Positions 7,248 through 16,167 of a stretch of DNA of 64,000 nt are shown here, in pieces. Within the stretch, counting starts at the first letter, position 1; each line of letters opens with the position of its first letter. The position numbers were made by a program, and so were the translations under genes. Under the pieces are notes generated by a model. That model did not search any database and was not told where the DNA came from. It saw only the letters and a list, made by a program, of their open reading frames with translations. Source of the stretch: Mycobacterium sp. URHD0025 (GTDB taxonomy: Bacteria; Actinomycetota; Actinomycetes; Mycobacteriales; Mycobacteriaceae); assembly GCF_000426065.1 (NCBI RefSeq), contig NZ_AUEQ01000019.1:1-64000 (forward strand), read 5' to 3'.

Positions 7248-8939
7248 CTAGCGCCTGCGGCTCTTCTTGCGCGGCGGAGGCAGCGCCCCCTCGGCCCGCA
7301 GACGCGCAGCGTGCTCGGCAAGCGCGTCGACCAGCGGTCCGACCGCGGCAGACTCGGGCTGCACATCAACCCGTAGGCCGAATTCCGCTGCGGTTTCAGC
7401 GGTTTTCGGTCCGATGCAGGCCACGATGGTCCGGGCGTGCGGCTTGCCGGCGATACCGACCAGGTTGCGCACCGTAGAGCTCGAGGTGAAGCAGACCGCG
7501 TCGAACCCACCGGTCTTGATCATCTCGCGCGTCTGCGCCGGCGGCGGAGCGGCCCGCACGGTGCGGTAGGCGGTGACGTCCTCGATCTCCCAGCCACGCT
7601 CGCGCAGGCCCTCGGCCAGCGTCTCGGTGGCAATGTCGGCCCGCGGCAACAGAACCCGGTTGACCGGATCGAAAACCTCGTCGAACGGCGGGAACTCGTC
7701 GAGCAGGCCGAGCGAGGACTGCTCACCCGACGGCACCAGCTCAGGATTGATGCCGAATGCCCGCACCTTGTCGGCGGTGGCCTGTCCGACACACGCGATC
7801 TTCACACCCGAGAACGCCCGCGCGTCCAAGCCGAACTCGTTGAACTTCTCCCACACCGCACGCACGGCGTTGGTCGAGGTGAACACGACCCACTGGAACC
7901 GGCCGTCGACCAGACCCTTGACGGCGCGCTCCATCTGCGCGGGGCTGCGCGGCGGCTCGACCGCGATGGTCGGCACCTCGATCGGCAGGGCACCGTGACC
8001 CACGAGCCGGTCACTCATCTCGCCGGCCTGATCCTTGGTGCGCGGCACCAGCACGGTCCAGCCGTACAGGGCACGGCTCTCCCACCAGTTCAGCTTGGCG
8101 CGGTTGGCCACGGTCTTGCCGATGGTGACGACCAGCGGACCGACCAGCGGCCCCGCCAGCTCACTTCCGGCCGGCTTCTCCAACACGGCCTTGTCGAGCA
8201 GGCCACCGAGCGTGGTCTCGACCGAACGCTGCTGGCAGGTGGTGCCGCTCGCGGTGACCACTGCCGGGGTGCTGTCGACCAGGCCCTGCTCGATCAGGGT
8301 GCGGGCGGCATCCGGCAGGTGCGACGCGGTCGCGTGCAGGATCAGCGGCCCGGGTGCGGCTGCCAGAGCCGCCCAGTCCACGTCACCGCGGACGTCGGCC
8401 ACGGTGTGCGACGAACCGAGGGGCAGGCCCGCGTACGTGGGCACCGCACTCGTGGCGGGCAACCCGGGGACGATCTCGAAGTTCATGTGGGATTTGGCCA
8501 GCGCACCGATCTCGGTGATGACGGCGTCCACCGAGAGGGGGTCACCAGCCACCAGGCGCACCACGTCGTAGCCGTGGCGGGCCTCGGTGATCAGGGTCTT
8601 GGCCACCTCGGCGGGATCGCCGAGAGCCGGGCGGACCTCGGGCCCACCGGCGATGACGGCGGCTTGCGCAGCGTCGGGGGTGCCGGCGGCATCACCGCCT
8701 GCGGCGTCACCCGCGGCAGCGTCGGCCTTGACCGGCGCAGCTGGGGCCGGTCCGGACGCCGGCGGCAGTTCGGTGCCGATCAGGGCCAATACGGCCTCGG
8801 GGACGTCGGGATCGGTGAACACCAACTCGGCGTGCGCCAGCACGGTTTGCGCCCGTGCCGTCAACAGCCCCGGATCTCCCGGGCCTGAGCCCACAAATGT
8901 GATGCGGCCGGGCTTCGCCTTGCGACCTCGCATGGTCAT
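7248..8939 (-). CDS. hemD: Uroporphyrinogen-III C-methyltransferase / uroporphyrinogen-III synthase fusion
   Basis: A 563-residue two-domain protein. The N-terminal half has the SUMT/CobA signature VGSGPGDPGLLT (residues about 16-27) and VRLVAGDPLS, and would make precorrin-2 for sirohaem and B12 from uroporphyrinogen III. The C-terminal half (about 290-545) is a uroporphyrinogen-III synthase with GWTVLVPRTK, VVFTSTNAVRAVWEKF and DAVCFTSSSTVRNL. An alanine-rich insert sits within the first domain near residues 60-95. Its ATG overlaps the hemC stop by 4 bases. The fusion is the usual mycobacterial form. Confidence 0.95.
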   Translation of the reverse strand: MTMRGRKAKPGRITFVGSGPGDPGLLTARAQTVLAHAELVFTDPDVPEAVLALIGTELPPASGPAPAAPVKADAAAGDAAGGDAAGTPDAAQAAVIAGGPEVRPALGDPAEVAKTLITEARHGYDVVRLVAGDPLSVDAVITEIGALAKSHMNFEIVPGLPATSAVPTYAGLPLGSSHTVADVRGDVDWAALAAAPGPLILHATASHLPDAARTLIEQGLVDSTPAVVTASGTTCQQRSVETTLGGLLDKAVLEKPAGSELAGPLVGPLVVTIGKTVANRAKLNWWESRALYGWTVLVPRTKDQAGEMSDRLVGHGALPIEVPTIAVEPPRSPAQMERAVKGLVDGRFQWVVFTSTNAVRAVWEKFNEFGLDARAFSGVKIACVGQATADKVRAFGINPELVPSGEQSSLGLLDEFPPFDEVFDPVNRVLLPRADIATETLAEGLRERGWEIEDVTAYRTVRAAPPPAQTREMIKTGGFDAVCFTSSSTVRNLVGIAGKPHARTIVACIGPKTAETAAEFGLRVDVQPESAAVGPLVDALAEHAARLRAEGALPPPRKKSRRR

Positions 8940-9892
8940 TCTTCACTCCCGCGCTCTTCCAACAGCTCGCGTGCACCCAGCTCGAAAAGCTCCGCGGCCA
9001 CCGAAAGACCCAAGTCGGCGGCCCGATCGGGAGTTCCGATACCGGACGCACGGATCACGTCGGATCCGTCCAGCGTCGCTACGCAGCCGCGCAACGACAG
9101 CTCTTCGAAGACATTGCCGTCCTCATCGATCGACTCGACCACTTCTGCGATCGCGCCCACCGGTGCGGAACAACCCGCCTCCAGTTCGGCGAGCAGGACC
9201 CGTTCGGCGGTGACCGCGGCGCGCGTGTCGGTGTCATCCAGCTCCGACAGCACCGAAATCAGCTCGGTGTCGCCGGCGCGACATTCCACCGCGAGCGCAC
9301 CCTGAGCCGGCGCTGGCAACATCTGCACCGGTTCGAGCGACTCGGTGACCGCTTCGAGGCGTCCGATACGGGCCAGACCCGCACGGGCAACCACGATGGC
9401 GTCGAGATCACCGCTCGTAACCCTGTTCAACCTGGTATCTAGGTTGCCTCGTAGGGGGCGGATTTCCAAACCGAGACCCAGTGCTCTAAGCTGCGCGGCC
9501 CGTCGCGCGCTCGAGGTACCGATCACCGACCCCGCCGGCAACTCGCCGAGCACCAACCCGTCGCGCGCCACCAGCGCGTCACGAGGATCCTCGCGGCGCG
9601 GGATCGCGGCGATGACGAACCGATCGTCACGCGCGGTGGGCAAATCTTTGTAGGAGTGCACGGCCATGTCCACCCGGCCGTCGTCGATCGCCTCCCGCAG
9701 CGCCGCGGTGAAGACCCCGACGCCGATTTCGGCGATCGGTCCCTGGTTGCGGTCGCCCTCGGTCGAGATGATCACGAGCTCGCAGGCATGACCAGCAGCC
9801 AGCAAAGCGTCTCTGATGGTGCCGGCCTGCGTGGTCGCCAGCAGGCTACCCCGGGTGCCGATCCGGATTACCGTATCGCGCGTTTTTACCAA
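8936..9892 (-). CDS. hemC: Porphobilinogen deaminase (hydroxymethylbilane synthase)
   Basis: HemC polymerises four porphobilinogens into hydroxymethylbilane. The 318-residue protein shows IGTRGSLLA near the N-terminus, the AVHSYKDLPT substrate block, TSSARRAAQL, RGNLDTRL and the cofactor-binding Cys241 in LEAGCSAPVGA. It starts with TTG at 9892, only three bases after the hemA stop; the fit to the known N-terminus VIRIGTRGS supports this start. It is in one operon with hemA and hemD. Confidence 0.96.
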   Translation of the reverse strand: MVKTRDTVIRIGTRGSLLATTQAGTIRDALLAAGHACELVIISTEGDRNQGPIAEIGVGVFTAALREAIDDGRVDMAVHSYKDLPTARDDRFVIAAIPRREDPRDALVARDGLVLGELPAGSVIGTSSARRAAQLRALGLGLEIRPLRGNLDTRLNRVTSGDLDAIVVARAGLARIGRLEAVTESLEPVQMLPAPAQGALAVECRAGDTELISVLSELDDTDTRAAVTAERVLLAELEAGCSAPVGAIAEVVESIDEDGNVFEELSLRGCVATLDGSDVIRASGIGTPDRAADLGLSVAAELFELGARELLEERGSEE

Positions 9893-9895
9893 GCT

Positions 9896-11251
9896 CTACT
9901 CAGACTTATCGAGATCTGTTGTCATGAAGGGCAATTCACTGGCCGCCACAGCTTCGACGGCTTGCGGATCGAGTTCGAACAGCTCACGCAAAGCCTCTGC
10001 GTAGCTGTCCCCGCCAGGGGCGCTGGCGAGTTGTTTCACCCGCACCGTTGGTGCGTGCAAAAGCTTGTCGACGACGCGGCGGACAGTTTTGGCCACCTCG
10101 TCGCGGTGCGTCGCGTCCAGCCCGGGCAGCCGGTTGTCCAGCCGCAGCAGCTCGGCCTCGACCACGTCGGCGGCGCGCTGCCGCAACGCGGTGACGGTCG
10201 GCGTGACCTCGGCCATGCGCTGGCCGGCCAGGTAGTTGGCAACCTCGGTGGCCACGATCGTGCGGGCCGCGTCGGCATCGGTGGCCGCCGCGCGCGCCGA
10301 CGGTTCCCGCTGGATCCGGTCCATGTCGACCACCCACACACCGGGCAGCCCGGACACCGCCGGATCCACGTCCCGCGGCATACCGAGATCACAGATCACC
10401 AGCTGCCGATCGCCGGCGCCGGCGTCACGCTGAGCCAGGGCGTGGTGCACGTCGGCCAGGGACACCACCGGGCGTACCGCCCCCGTGCTGCTGACCACGA
10501 CGTCGGCGTCGGCGAGGGCCTCGGCCAGATGGTCCAGGGACATGGCCTGCGCCTGCACGCCCTGCTCGGTGAGGTTCTCGGCCAGGCGCTGGGCCCGCGG
10601 TAGTGAGCGGTTCACCACGTGAACCCGCTCGATTCCGGCGCGGACAAGGTGTGCGCCGGCCAGCGCGCCCATCGAGCCCGCGCCGATCACGGCCGCGGTG
10701 CGCCCGGCGAGCCCGCCGTTGAGCTTGGTCTCGGCCATGCCGAGGGCGACCGATACGACCGATGCGCCCGCGGCGTCGATCCCGGTCTCGGAGTGCACCC
10801 GCTTGCCGACGTTGAGGGCCCGCTGGGCCAGCTCGTGGAGGGTGCGCCCGACGGTCTGGTGCTCCTCGGCCGAGGCATAGGCGCGACGCACCTGCCCCAG
10901 CACCTGGGCTTCACCGATGACGGCCGAATCCAGGCCGCTGGTCACCGCGAACAGATGCTCGACGGCGGCCTCGGCGTAGCGCACATAGGCGTATTTGGTG
11001 AGATCGTTGAGCGACATGCCGGAGTGATCGGACAGCACCTGCCCGATGATCGACAGGCCTCCGTGGAAGGCCTCGACCACGGCGTATACCTCGACGCGGT
11101 TGCACGTAGACAGAACCATGGCCTCGGTGACCAACGAGGATCTGAGGACCTCGTCGATGATCTTGGCCTGATCGGATTCGTCAGTGCTCAACTGCTCGAG
11201 AACAGACACCGGCGCGCTGCGGTGCGAAACCCCGAATAGCAGCACACTCAC
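9896..11251 (-). CDS. hemA: Glutamyl-tRNA reductase
   Basis: HemA reduces glutamyl-tRNA to glutamate-1-semialdehyde, the first committed step of C5-pathway tetrapyrrole synthesis. Features of the 451-residue protein are GVSHRSAPV at the start, catalytic Cys50 in LSTCNRVEVY, EAQVLGQVRRAY, and the NADPH-binding VIGAGSMGALAG near residue 190. GTG 11251 is the start. It is the first of the hemA-hemC-hemD genes, which overlap or nearly abut. Confidence 0.97.
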   Translation of the reverse strand: MSVLLFGVSHRSAPVSVLEQLSTDESDQAKIIDEVLRSSLVTEAMVLSTCNRVEVYAVVEAFHGGLSIIGQVLSDHSGMSLNDLTKYAYVRYAEAAVEHLFAVTSGLDSAVIGEAQVLGQVRRAYASAEEHQTVGRTLHELAQRALNVGKRVHSETGIDAAGASVVSVALGMAETKLNGGLAGRTAAVIGAGSMGALAGAHLVRAGIERVHVVNRSLPRAQRLAENLTEQGVQAQAMSLDHLAEALADADVVVSSTGAVRPVVSLADVHHALAQRDAGAGDRQLVICDLGMPRDVDPAVSGLPGVWVVDMDRIQREPSARAAATDADAARTIVATEVANYLAGQRMAEVTPTVTALRQRAADVVEAELLRLDNRLPGLDATHRDEVAKTVRRVVDKLLHAPTVRVKQLASAPGGDSYAEALRELFELDPQAVEAVAASELPFMTTDLDKSE

Positions 11252-11316
11252 GGCTTCATCACCACGTCACCAAGGTAATCGTTTCCCGCCCGGCCACCAA
11301 ATTTCATCTGGCGATT

Positions 11317-11625
11317 TCATTTGGCGAGGAGGTCGGCCCGAAGCTGCTCCTCGTCCACATCCCAGTAACTGTGTTGGGCCCCATTCAGCAAAATCACGGG
11401 CAACAGGTCGCCGTACCGGGCCCGCAGCGAGGTGTCGCCGGCCGCGACGGCCTCATCCACGTCCCTGGTCACCAACTCGAAATCGAGCTCCTCGCGCAGC
11501 GCTGCCAACTGCCGGGCCGCCCGTTCGCACATGCTGCAACCGGCCCGGGTCAGCAACGTCACAGTGTTCCCCCCGCCGTCCCCCCCGCCGTCCCGGACGC
11601 CGCCACCCGCCTGCTCACGCTCCAC
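11317..11625 (-). CDS. Glutaredoxin-like thioredoxin-fold protein (Rv0508-like)
   Basis: A small protein whose core TLLTRAGCSMCERAARQL carries a CxxC motif (Cys30, Cys33) and whose C-terminal part has LLPVILLNG with the cis-proline region expected of a thioredoxin fold. GTG 11625 gives 102 residues with a glycine-rich leader; GTG 11562 gives a compact 81-residue domain and may be the true start. It sits just upstream of hemA on the same strand, as in M. tuberculosis. A thiol-disulfide role is inferred. Confidence 0.8.
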   Translation of the reverse strand: MEREQAGGGVRDGGGDGGGNTVTLLTRAGCSMCERAARQLAALREELDFELVTRDVDEAVAAGDTSLRARYGDLLPVILLNGAQHSYWDVDEEQLRADLLAK

Positions 11626-11651
11626 ACCGCCAGTATCCGGGCCGGGTGACT

Positions 11652-11657
11652 TAGGGT
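11652..11657 (+). promoter_or_regulatory. -10 hexamer TAGGGT for a leaderless transcript
   Basis: TAGGGT fits TANNNT and lies six bases before the GTG start of the HAD phosphatase, so transcription would begin at or next to the start codon. Confidence 0.5.
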
Positions 11658-11663
11658 GAAAAC

Positions 11664-12557
11664 GTGCCCGAATCCGGTAGTGCCGATGCGCTCGAACAGC
11701 AGCTCGGCGGCGAGGCCAGCGCCGAGCTCGCCGTCACCGAGCTCGAGTCCGACACCGACCCCGTCGGGACGCCCGCGCCGCCGCCCGATCTGACGGCCGC
11801 GGCGTTCTTCGACGTCGACAACACCCTGGTACACGGATCTTCTCTGGTGCACTTCGCCCGCGGTCTGGCCGCCCGCAAGTACTTCACCTACCGCGACATC
11901 CTGGGCATCGCCTACGCGCAGGCCAAGTTCCAGTTCACCGGCAAGGAGAACAGCGACGACGTCGCCGAGGGCAAGCAGAAAGCCCTGGCATTCATCGAGG
12001 GCCGCTCCACCGCCGAGCTCGTCGAACTCGGCGAGGACATCTACGACGAGATCATCGCCGACAAGATCTGGCCGGGAACGCGGGCGCTGGCCCAGATGCA
12101 CCTGGACGCCGGTCAGCAGGTGTGGCTCGTCACGGCCACTCCCTACGAGCTGGCCGCCACGATCGCTCGGCGTCTCGGCCTGACGGGCGCGCTGGGCACC
12201 GTCGCCGAGTCGGTCGACGGGGTGTTCACCGGCCGGCTGGTCGGCGACATCCTGCACGGCACCGGCAAGGCCCATGCCGTGCGGTCACTGGCCATCCGGG
12301 AAGGGCTCAACCTGCGCCGCTGCACCGCCTATTCGGACAGTTTCAACGATGTGCCGATGCTGTCACTGGTCGGCACCGCGGTCGCGATCAACCCCGACGC
12401 CGCCCTGCGCGATGTGGCCAGGGAGCGGGGCTGGGAGATCCGCGACTTCCGCACCGCCCGCAAGGCGGCGCGCATCGGCGTGCCATCGGCTTTGGCGCTC
12501 GGCGCACTGGGCGGCGCACTGGCGGCCGCCGCCTCCCGTCGCCACGACATTCGCTGA
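11664..12557 (+). CDS. serB1: HAD-IB family phosphatase (SerB1-like)
   Basis: 297 residues. The HAD motifs are all present: motif I FFDVDNTLV (Asp50, Asp52), motif II VTATP, the motif III lysine in GTGKAHAV and motif IV YSDSFNDVPML. The N-terminal 40 residues are acidic and probably disordered. A hydrophobic stretch near the end (PSALALGALGGALAAAA) may anchor it to the membrane. The family is annotated as phosphoserine phosphatase-like in mycobacteria (Rv0505c by position), but the substrate is not shown by sequence. It is divergent from the glutaredoxin/hem operon. Confidence 0.8.
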   Translation: MPESGSADALEQQLGGEASAELAVTELESDTDPVGTPAPPPDLTAAAFFDVDNTLVHGSSLVHFARGLAARKYFTYRDILGIAYAQAKFQFTGKENSDDVAEGKQKALAFIEGRSTAELVELGEDIYDEIIADKIWPGTRALAQMHLDAGQQVWLVTATPYELAATIARRLGLTGALGTVAESVDGVFTGRLVGDILHGTGKAHAVRSLAIREGLNLRRCTAYSDSFNDVPMLSLVGTAVAINPDAALRDVARERGWEIRDFRTARKAARIGVPSALALGALGGALAAAASRRHDIR

Positions 12558-12565
12558 GCGGAGCA

Positions 12566-12625
12566 GCCGCGCTGATAAGCATCCGCGGCGGGCCGCGCTG
12601 ATAAGCTGCCGCGGCGGGCCGCGCC
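12566..12625. repeat. 26-bp tandem repeat, 2.3 copies
   Basis: Units start at 12566, 12592 and 12618 (partial). The first 15 bases, GCCGCGCTGATAAGC, are identical in the two full copies, followed by two variable bases and CCGCGGCGG. It lies between the HAD phosphatase stop and hadD, about 65 bases before the hadD start. Confidence 0.8.
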
Positions 12626-12689
12626 AACGGTCCCGCAGCCATGCACGTTTGTGCGCACCGCGCACCGCATACCGAACAGCGCAGGGAAT

Positions 12690-13217
12690 ATGAGCATCGC
12701 CGCAAACATCATCGGAACCCACTACCGGTACCCCGACTACTTCGAGGTCGGCCGGGAGAAGGTCCGCGAGTTCGCCAGCGCGGTCAAGGACGACCATCCG
12801 GCGCTCTATGACGCCGAGGCCGCCAAGGAGTACGGCCACGACTCGGTCGTGGCATCGGTGACGTTCCTCGCGGTCGCCGGCCGACGGGTCCAGCTGGAGC
12901 TGTTCGACAAGTTCGACATCCCGATCAATCTGGAGCGCGTGCTGCACCGCGACCAGAAGCTGATCTTCCACCGGCCGATCATGGTCGGCGACAAGCTGTG
13001 GTTCGACTCGTACCTGGACTCGGTCATCGAGTCGCACGGCACAGTGATCGCCGAGGTGCGCGCCGAGGTGTCCGACGACGACGGCAACCCGGTTGCCACG
13101 AGCATCGTGACGATGCTCGGCGAGGCGGCCAGGGACGAGGCCGACGAGATCAGTTCACAGATCGCCGCGGCACGCGACGCCGCGATCGCCAAGATGATTG
13201 CTGGGCAAAAGAGCTAG
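12690..13217 (+). CDS. hadD: FAS-II (3R)-hydroxyacyl dehydratase subunit HadD
   Basis: A 175-residue MaoC/hot-dog-type dehydratase N-domain (UPF0336; Rv0504c by position). HadD was described in M. smegmatis as a FAS-II component needed for alpha- and epoxy-mycolic acids. The sequence has HYRYPDYFEVGREKVREFA, ASVTFLAV, LHRDQKLIFHRPIMVGDKL and a VRAEVSDDDGN strand. ATG 12690 follows GGGAAT. An earlier ATG at 12651 lacks support from the family N-terminus. In M. tuberculosis cmaA2 lies beside it; here that gene is absent and a long palindrome follows. Confidence 0.85.
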   Translation: MSIAANIIGTHYRYPDYFEVGREKVREFASAVKDDHPALYDAEAAKEYGHDSVVASVTFLAVAGRRVQLELFDKFDIPINLERVLHRDQKLIFHRPIMVGDKLWFDSYLDSVIESHGTVIAEVRAEVSDDDGNPVATSIVTMLGEAARDEADEISSQIAAARDAAIAKMIAGQKS

Positions 13218-13218
13218 G

Positions 13219-13290
13219 TTCCCCGCGAGCAGCCATAGAACTGCCCCTTTCCGCGCGGAAAGGGGCAGTTTCATGTCTGGTCGCGGGAAA
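13219..13290. terminator. Nested long palindrome, bidirectional terminator
   Basis: An inner perfect palindrome with 16-base arms (13239-13254 and 13255-13270) lies inside an outer 10-base pair of arms (13219-13228 and 13281-13290) with one mismatch. It sits between the converging hadD and acyltransferase genes, so it can end both transcripts. Confidence 0.8.
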
Positions 13291-13305
13291 GGTCAGGCGA
13301 AAAAC

Positions 13306-14406
13306 TCAGCCGAAGAACATATTTCGGCGTCCCGCCAGCAGCTGATAGAGCGTGTGCTGGATGGTCTCGCGGACCTGATCGGTCAGCTCGAATGTGATCA
13401 TCGGATCGTCGGCGGCACCCTCGTCGTAATCGGCCGTCTCGATCGGCTCACCGAACCGGATGTGCCACTTCGACGGCAACGGCACCAGCCCGAGCGGCCC
13501 GGCCAACGGGAACAGCGGGGTCACCGGAAAGTACGGCAGACCGAGCAGGCGGGCCAGCAGCTTGACGTCGGCCATCATCGGATAGATCTCCTCCGACCCG
13601 ACGATGGAGCACGGCACGATCGGCGCCTGCGCCCGCAGAGCTGCCGAAACGAAGCCGCCCCGGCCGAAGCGCTGCAGCTTGTAGCGGTCCTTGAAGTTCT
13701 TGCCCAACCCCTTGAAACCCTCGGGGAACACAGCCGTCAGCTCACCGTTGGCGAGCAGGCGGTGCGCATCGGTGGTGCAGGCCACGGTGTGCCCGGCCTT
13801 GCGTGCGGCCTGTCCGACCATCGGCATATCGAAGACCAGATCGGCGGCCAGCAGACGCAGATCCCGGTGCGCGGGGTGGTGGTCGTGCACAGCCACCTGA
13901 GTCATCAGCCCGTCGAAGGGCAGCACCCCGGCATGGTTGGCCACGACGAGCGCCGCACCGCTCTCGGGCAGGTTCTCGATGCCGGACACCTCAACCCGGA
14001 ACCAGGACCGGAAAAACGTTCGCAGCAAAGGCAAAAAGATAGCGTTGGTGATGTGTGGATCGAACCCGAACTCGTCCACCGAGTACTCACCGGTCATGCG
14101 GGTGCGGACGAATTCCGAGACTGCCGCGATGCCCTTGACGAGTTCGCTGGGGCCTTCGTCGGCCGCCGAATGACCGGAGACGTTACTGCGCCTCTGATCG
14201 ATCTCGCGGACTACCGCGGCGATCTGCTCGGCCGATGCCCGGCCACCCGGATCAGCAAGGACAGACGGATGCCTGCGGGCACTGTCAGACCGGGCGGCAG
14301 CCCGGCGCGCAGCAGAGGAACGGCTCGAATTCCCATGTAGCGGAATAACTTTCGCCTTGGATTCACCCGCCACGTCGATACCTTCTCCCACCCCGGACAG
14401 AGCCAC
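13306..14406 (-). CDS. Lysophospholipid acyltransferase-like protein (PlsC family)
   Basis: 366 residues from GTG 14406. A polar N-terminus of about 120 residues precedes the PlsC domain. The acyltransferase motif HxxxxD is seen as NHAGVLPFD, the second block as FPEGFKG and a third as IVPCSIVG. The enzyme would acylate a lysophospholipid or glycerol-type acceptor; the substrate is not known. It starts three bases after the stop of the epimerase gene, so the pair is one operon, as for Rv0502/Rv0501. Confidence 0.85.
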   Translation of the reverse strand: MALSGVGEGIDVAGESKAKVIPLHGNSSRSSAARRAAARSDSARRHPSVLADPGGRASAEQIAAVVREIDQRRSNVSGHSAADEGPSELVKGIAAVSEFVRTRMTGEYSVDEFGFDPHITNAIFLPLLRTFFRSWFRVEVSGIENLPESGAALVVANHAGVLPFDGLMTQVAVHDHHPAHRDLRLLAADLVFDMPMVGQAARKAGHTVACTTDAHRLLANGELTAVFPEGFKGLGKNFKDRYKLQRFGRGGFVSAALRAQAPIVPCSIVGSEEIYPMMADVKLLARLLGLPYFPVTPLFPLAGPLGLVPLPSKWHIRFGEPIETADYDEGAADDPMITFELTDQVRETIQHTLYQLLAGRRNMFFG

Positions 14407-14408
14407 TT

Positions 14409-15554
14409 CTAATATCCCAAACGCTGCGCCATCCCCACGGCGCGACTCTCCATTGAGCGTACCCATCGCGGATCGAGTATCGGTGTCAATCCACGACCAC
14501 GGACATAGTCGTCGAATGCCTCGGCGGTCGTCCACTTGGGACTGTAGCCCAGATCCCTGTGCATGCGCGTAGTGTCCATCACCCGGCCGTAGCTCAGATA
14601 GTTCATCTGATCGCGGTCCAGTTCGGTGTAACTCGTTGCGCGACTGAGGGAATTGATCGCCGACAACGCCCCGCGCGGGACGGGAAGCCGGACACGTCCC
14701 GAACGCCGGATCGCCTGGCTCATCATGATGATGCCCGAAGCGCCGATGTTGAAGGTGCCTGCCTTGCCGGCCACGGTCGCACGCTCGAGTGCCCCGAGGG
14801 CATCTTGCTCGTGCAACAACTGCAGCCGTGCGTCCTGGCCGAACACCGACGGCACGACCGGCCCGGCCAGATACCGCGACAAGGCGGTGTCCATCGCGGG
14901 GCCGATCATGTTGGCCAGCCGAAGGATGGTCACGTCGATGTCCGGACGGCGCCGGGCCAGCCCGCGCGCATAGCCCTCGATATCCATGCTGTCGCGGGCG
15001 AAGCCCTCACCCGGCGGACGCCGGGCGCTGGTCTCCTCGGTGAACATCACCGGGTCACGCGGACTCGAGCCGTACACCTCCGAGGTGGACTTGAGCACGA
15101 CCCGACGGACCGACGGCGTCTTCTGACATGCCGCGAACAGTTGGATCGCGCCCATCACGTTGAGTTCCTTCAACGTGGCCCGACCTCCGGACCGCGGCGC
15201 GTAGGACGCCGCCGCGGCATGCACGACGGTGTCCACGTTCTCGTTTCGGATCACCTTGGCGATAAACGGATTGCGGATGTCGGCCCGGACGAACTCGGCC
15301 CGCCCCATCCGACGCATGAGGTCCTTGCTCGGCACCACCGCATCGACGGCGATGACATGCTCGATCAACGGGTTCTGCGCCAGCCTGGCGGTCAGATAAC
15401 CACCGAGGAACCGGCACGCACCCGTGACCAGAACCACTTTCGGAGAGGGCGCCGCACCTGTCTGCTGCCCGGACTGCGTTCCATTGGAAGAGTCCACACC
15501 AGACGACCCGGGGACTCCCGTCGGGCGTCCCCCCGAACGACCTTCAGAATCCAT
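14409..15554 (-). CDS. galE2: NAD-dependent epimerase/dehydratase (GalE2-like)
   Basis: A 381-residue extended SDR. The Rossmann motif is VLVTGACRFLGGYLTARLAQ (about residues 41-60), and a VVHAAAASYAP block follows. The classical YxxxK pair is not obvious at its usual place, so UDP-glucose epimerase activity should not be assumed. The first 38 residues are serine/glycine-rich and look disordered. It is cotranscribed with the PlsC-like gene. Confidence 0.8.
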   Translation of the reverse strand: MDSEGRSGGRPTGVPGSSGVDSSNGTQSGQQTGAAPSPKVVLVTGACRFLGGYLTARLAQNPLIEHVIAVDAVVPSKDLMRRMGRAEFVRADIRNPFIAKVIRNENVDTVVHAAAASYAPRSGGRATLKELNVMGAIQLFAACQKTPSVRRVVLKSTSEVYGSSPRDPVMFTEETSARRPPGEGFARDSMDIEGYARGLARRRPDIDVTILRLANMIGPAMDTALSRYLAGPVVPSVFGQDARLQLLHEQDALGALERATVAGKAGTFNIGASGIIMMSQAIRRSGRVRLPVPRGALSAINSLSRATSYTELDRDQMNYLSYGRVMDTTRMHRDLGYSPKWTTAEAFDDYVRGRGLTPILDPRWVRSMESRAVGMAQRLGY

Positions 15555-15583
15555 CGGCTCAGCCTAGCGGCCGCAGCGGTTGG

Positions 15584-15685
15584 CTACTTGCCGAGTTTTC
15601 TACGCTGCACCCGGGTACGGCGAAGCAGCTTGCGGTGCTTCTTCTTCGACATACGCTTACGCCGCTTCTTGATGACTGAGCCCAT
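15584..15685 (-). CDS. rpsV-like (bS22): Small ribosomal subunit protein bS22 (AURKAIP1/COX24 domain), 33 aa
   Basis: The 33-codon gene encodes [20 protein letters not shown] followed by [13 protein letters not shown]. The strongly basic [20 protein letters not shown] pattern is that of the AURKAIP1/COX24 domain and of bS22, a small protein seen in the M. smegmatis 30S subunit. It lies between the excisionase-type HTH gene and the epimerase, in the place of Rv0500B. It is easily missed by gene callers because of its size. Confidence 0.9.
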
Positions 15686-15801
15686 AAAACCCGGTGTCTC
15701 CGCTACTTAGCTGATGGTTGACCCGGTCACTTTACCCGGGCCGACCACCGAAACGGAAAACGCCAGCCTGCTCGGGCGGCTCAGCCCGACGCGGCGGGTG
15801 C

Positions 15802-16029
15802 CTAACCGGCGTCGAAGTACGAAGACTCCAGCAGATCATGGACCGCCTTGGCGTGAACCCGGAACGATCGGCCCACTCGAACCGCAGGCAATTCACCGTT
15901 GTGCACCAACCGGTACACCGTCATCTTCGAGACCCTCATCAAGTTCGCCACCTCGGCGACCGTCAGAAATTGAGCTCGAGGCTGACCGTCGCCAGCATCC
16001 CGCGCCGATGGCCCGTTCATAGACGTCAT
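15802..16029 (-). CDS. Excisionase/MerR-type helix-turn-helix protein (Rv0500A-like)
   Basis: 75 residues. The core LTVAEVANLMRVSKMTVYRL, then VHNGELPAVRVGRSFRV, is the winged HTH of the excisionase/MerR group that binds DNA and recognises promoters or repeats. There is no integrase or phage gene nearby, so it is a chromosomal regulator. It is transcribed towards bS22 and the epimerase. A possible -10 (TATTCT on the minus strand, 16110-16105) and a small hairpin lie upstream. Confidence 0.85.
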   Translation of the reverse strand: MTSMNGPSARDAGDGQPRAQFLTVAEVANLMRVSKMTVYRLVHNGELPAVRVGRSFRVHAKAVHDLLESSYFDAG

Positions 16030-16059
16030 CGCAACCCAATCAATCAGGCACAGGCAGTT

Positions 16060-16081
16060 CCAGCGGCTTCCCCACCGCTGG
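16060..16081 (-). promoter_or_regulatory. Hairpin in the 5' leader of the excisionase-type gene
   Basis: CCAGCGG at 16060-16066 and CCGCTGG at 16075-16081 form 7-bp arms around 8 bases, between a possible -10 at 16105-16110 (minus strand) and the start codon. It could affect message stability. Confidence 0.35.
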
Positions 16082-16167
16082 CACCGACCCGCGCATACAA
16101 AGGGAGAATAGCGTGGCGGGTGGGGTTACTGCGACGGGTGTGGGCTAATCAGTTGGAATTAATCTAA

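Noticed and set aside
12651..12689. Earlier ATG for hadD
   Set aside because: The extra 13 residues have no counterpart in the family, and ATG 12690 has a better ribosome site.
14407..14535. Upstream extension of the PlsC-like gene
   Set aside because: It would overlap the epimerase gene by over 120 bases. GTG 14406 follows its stop directly.
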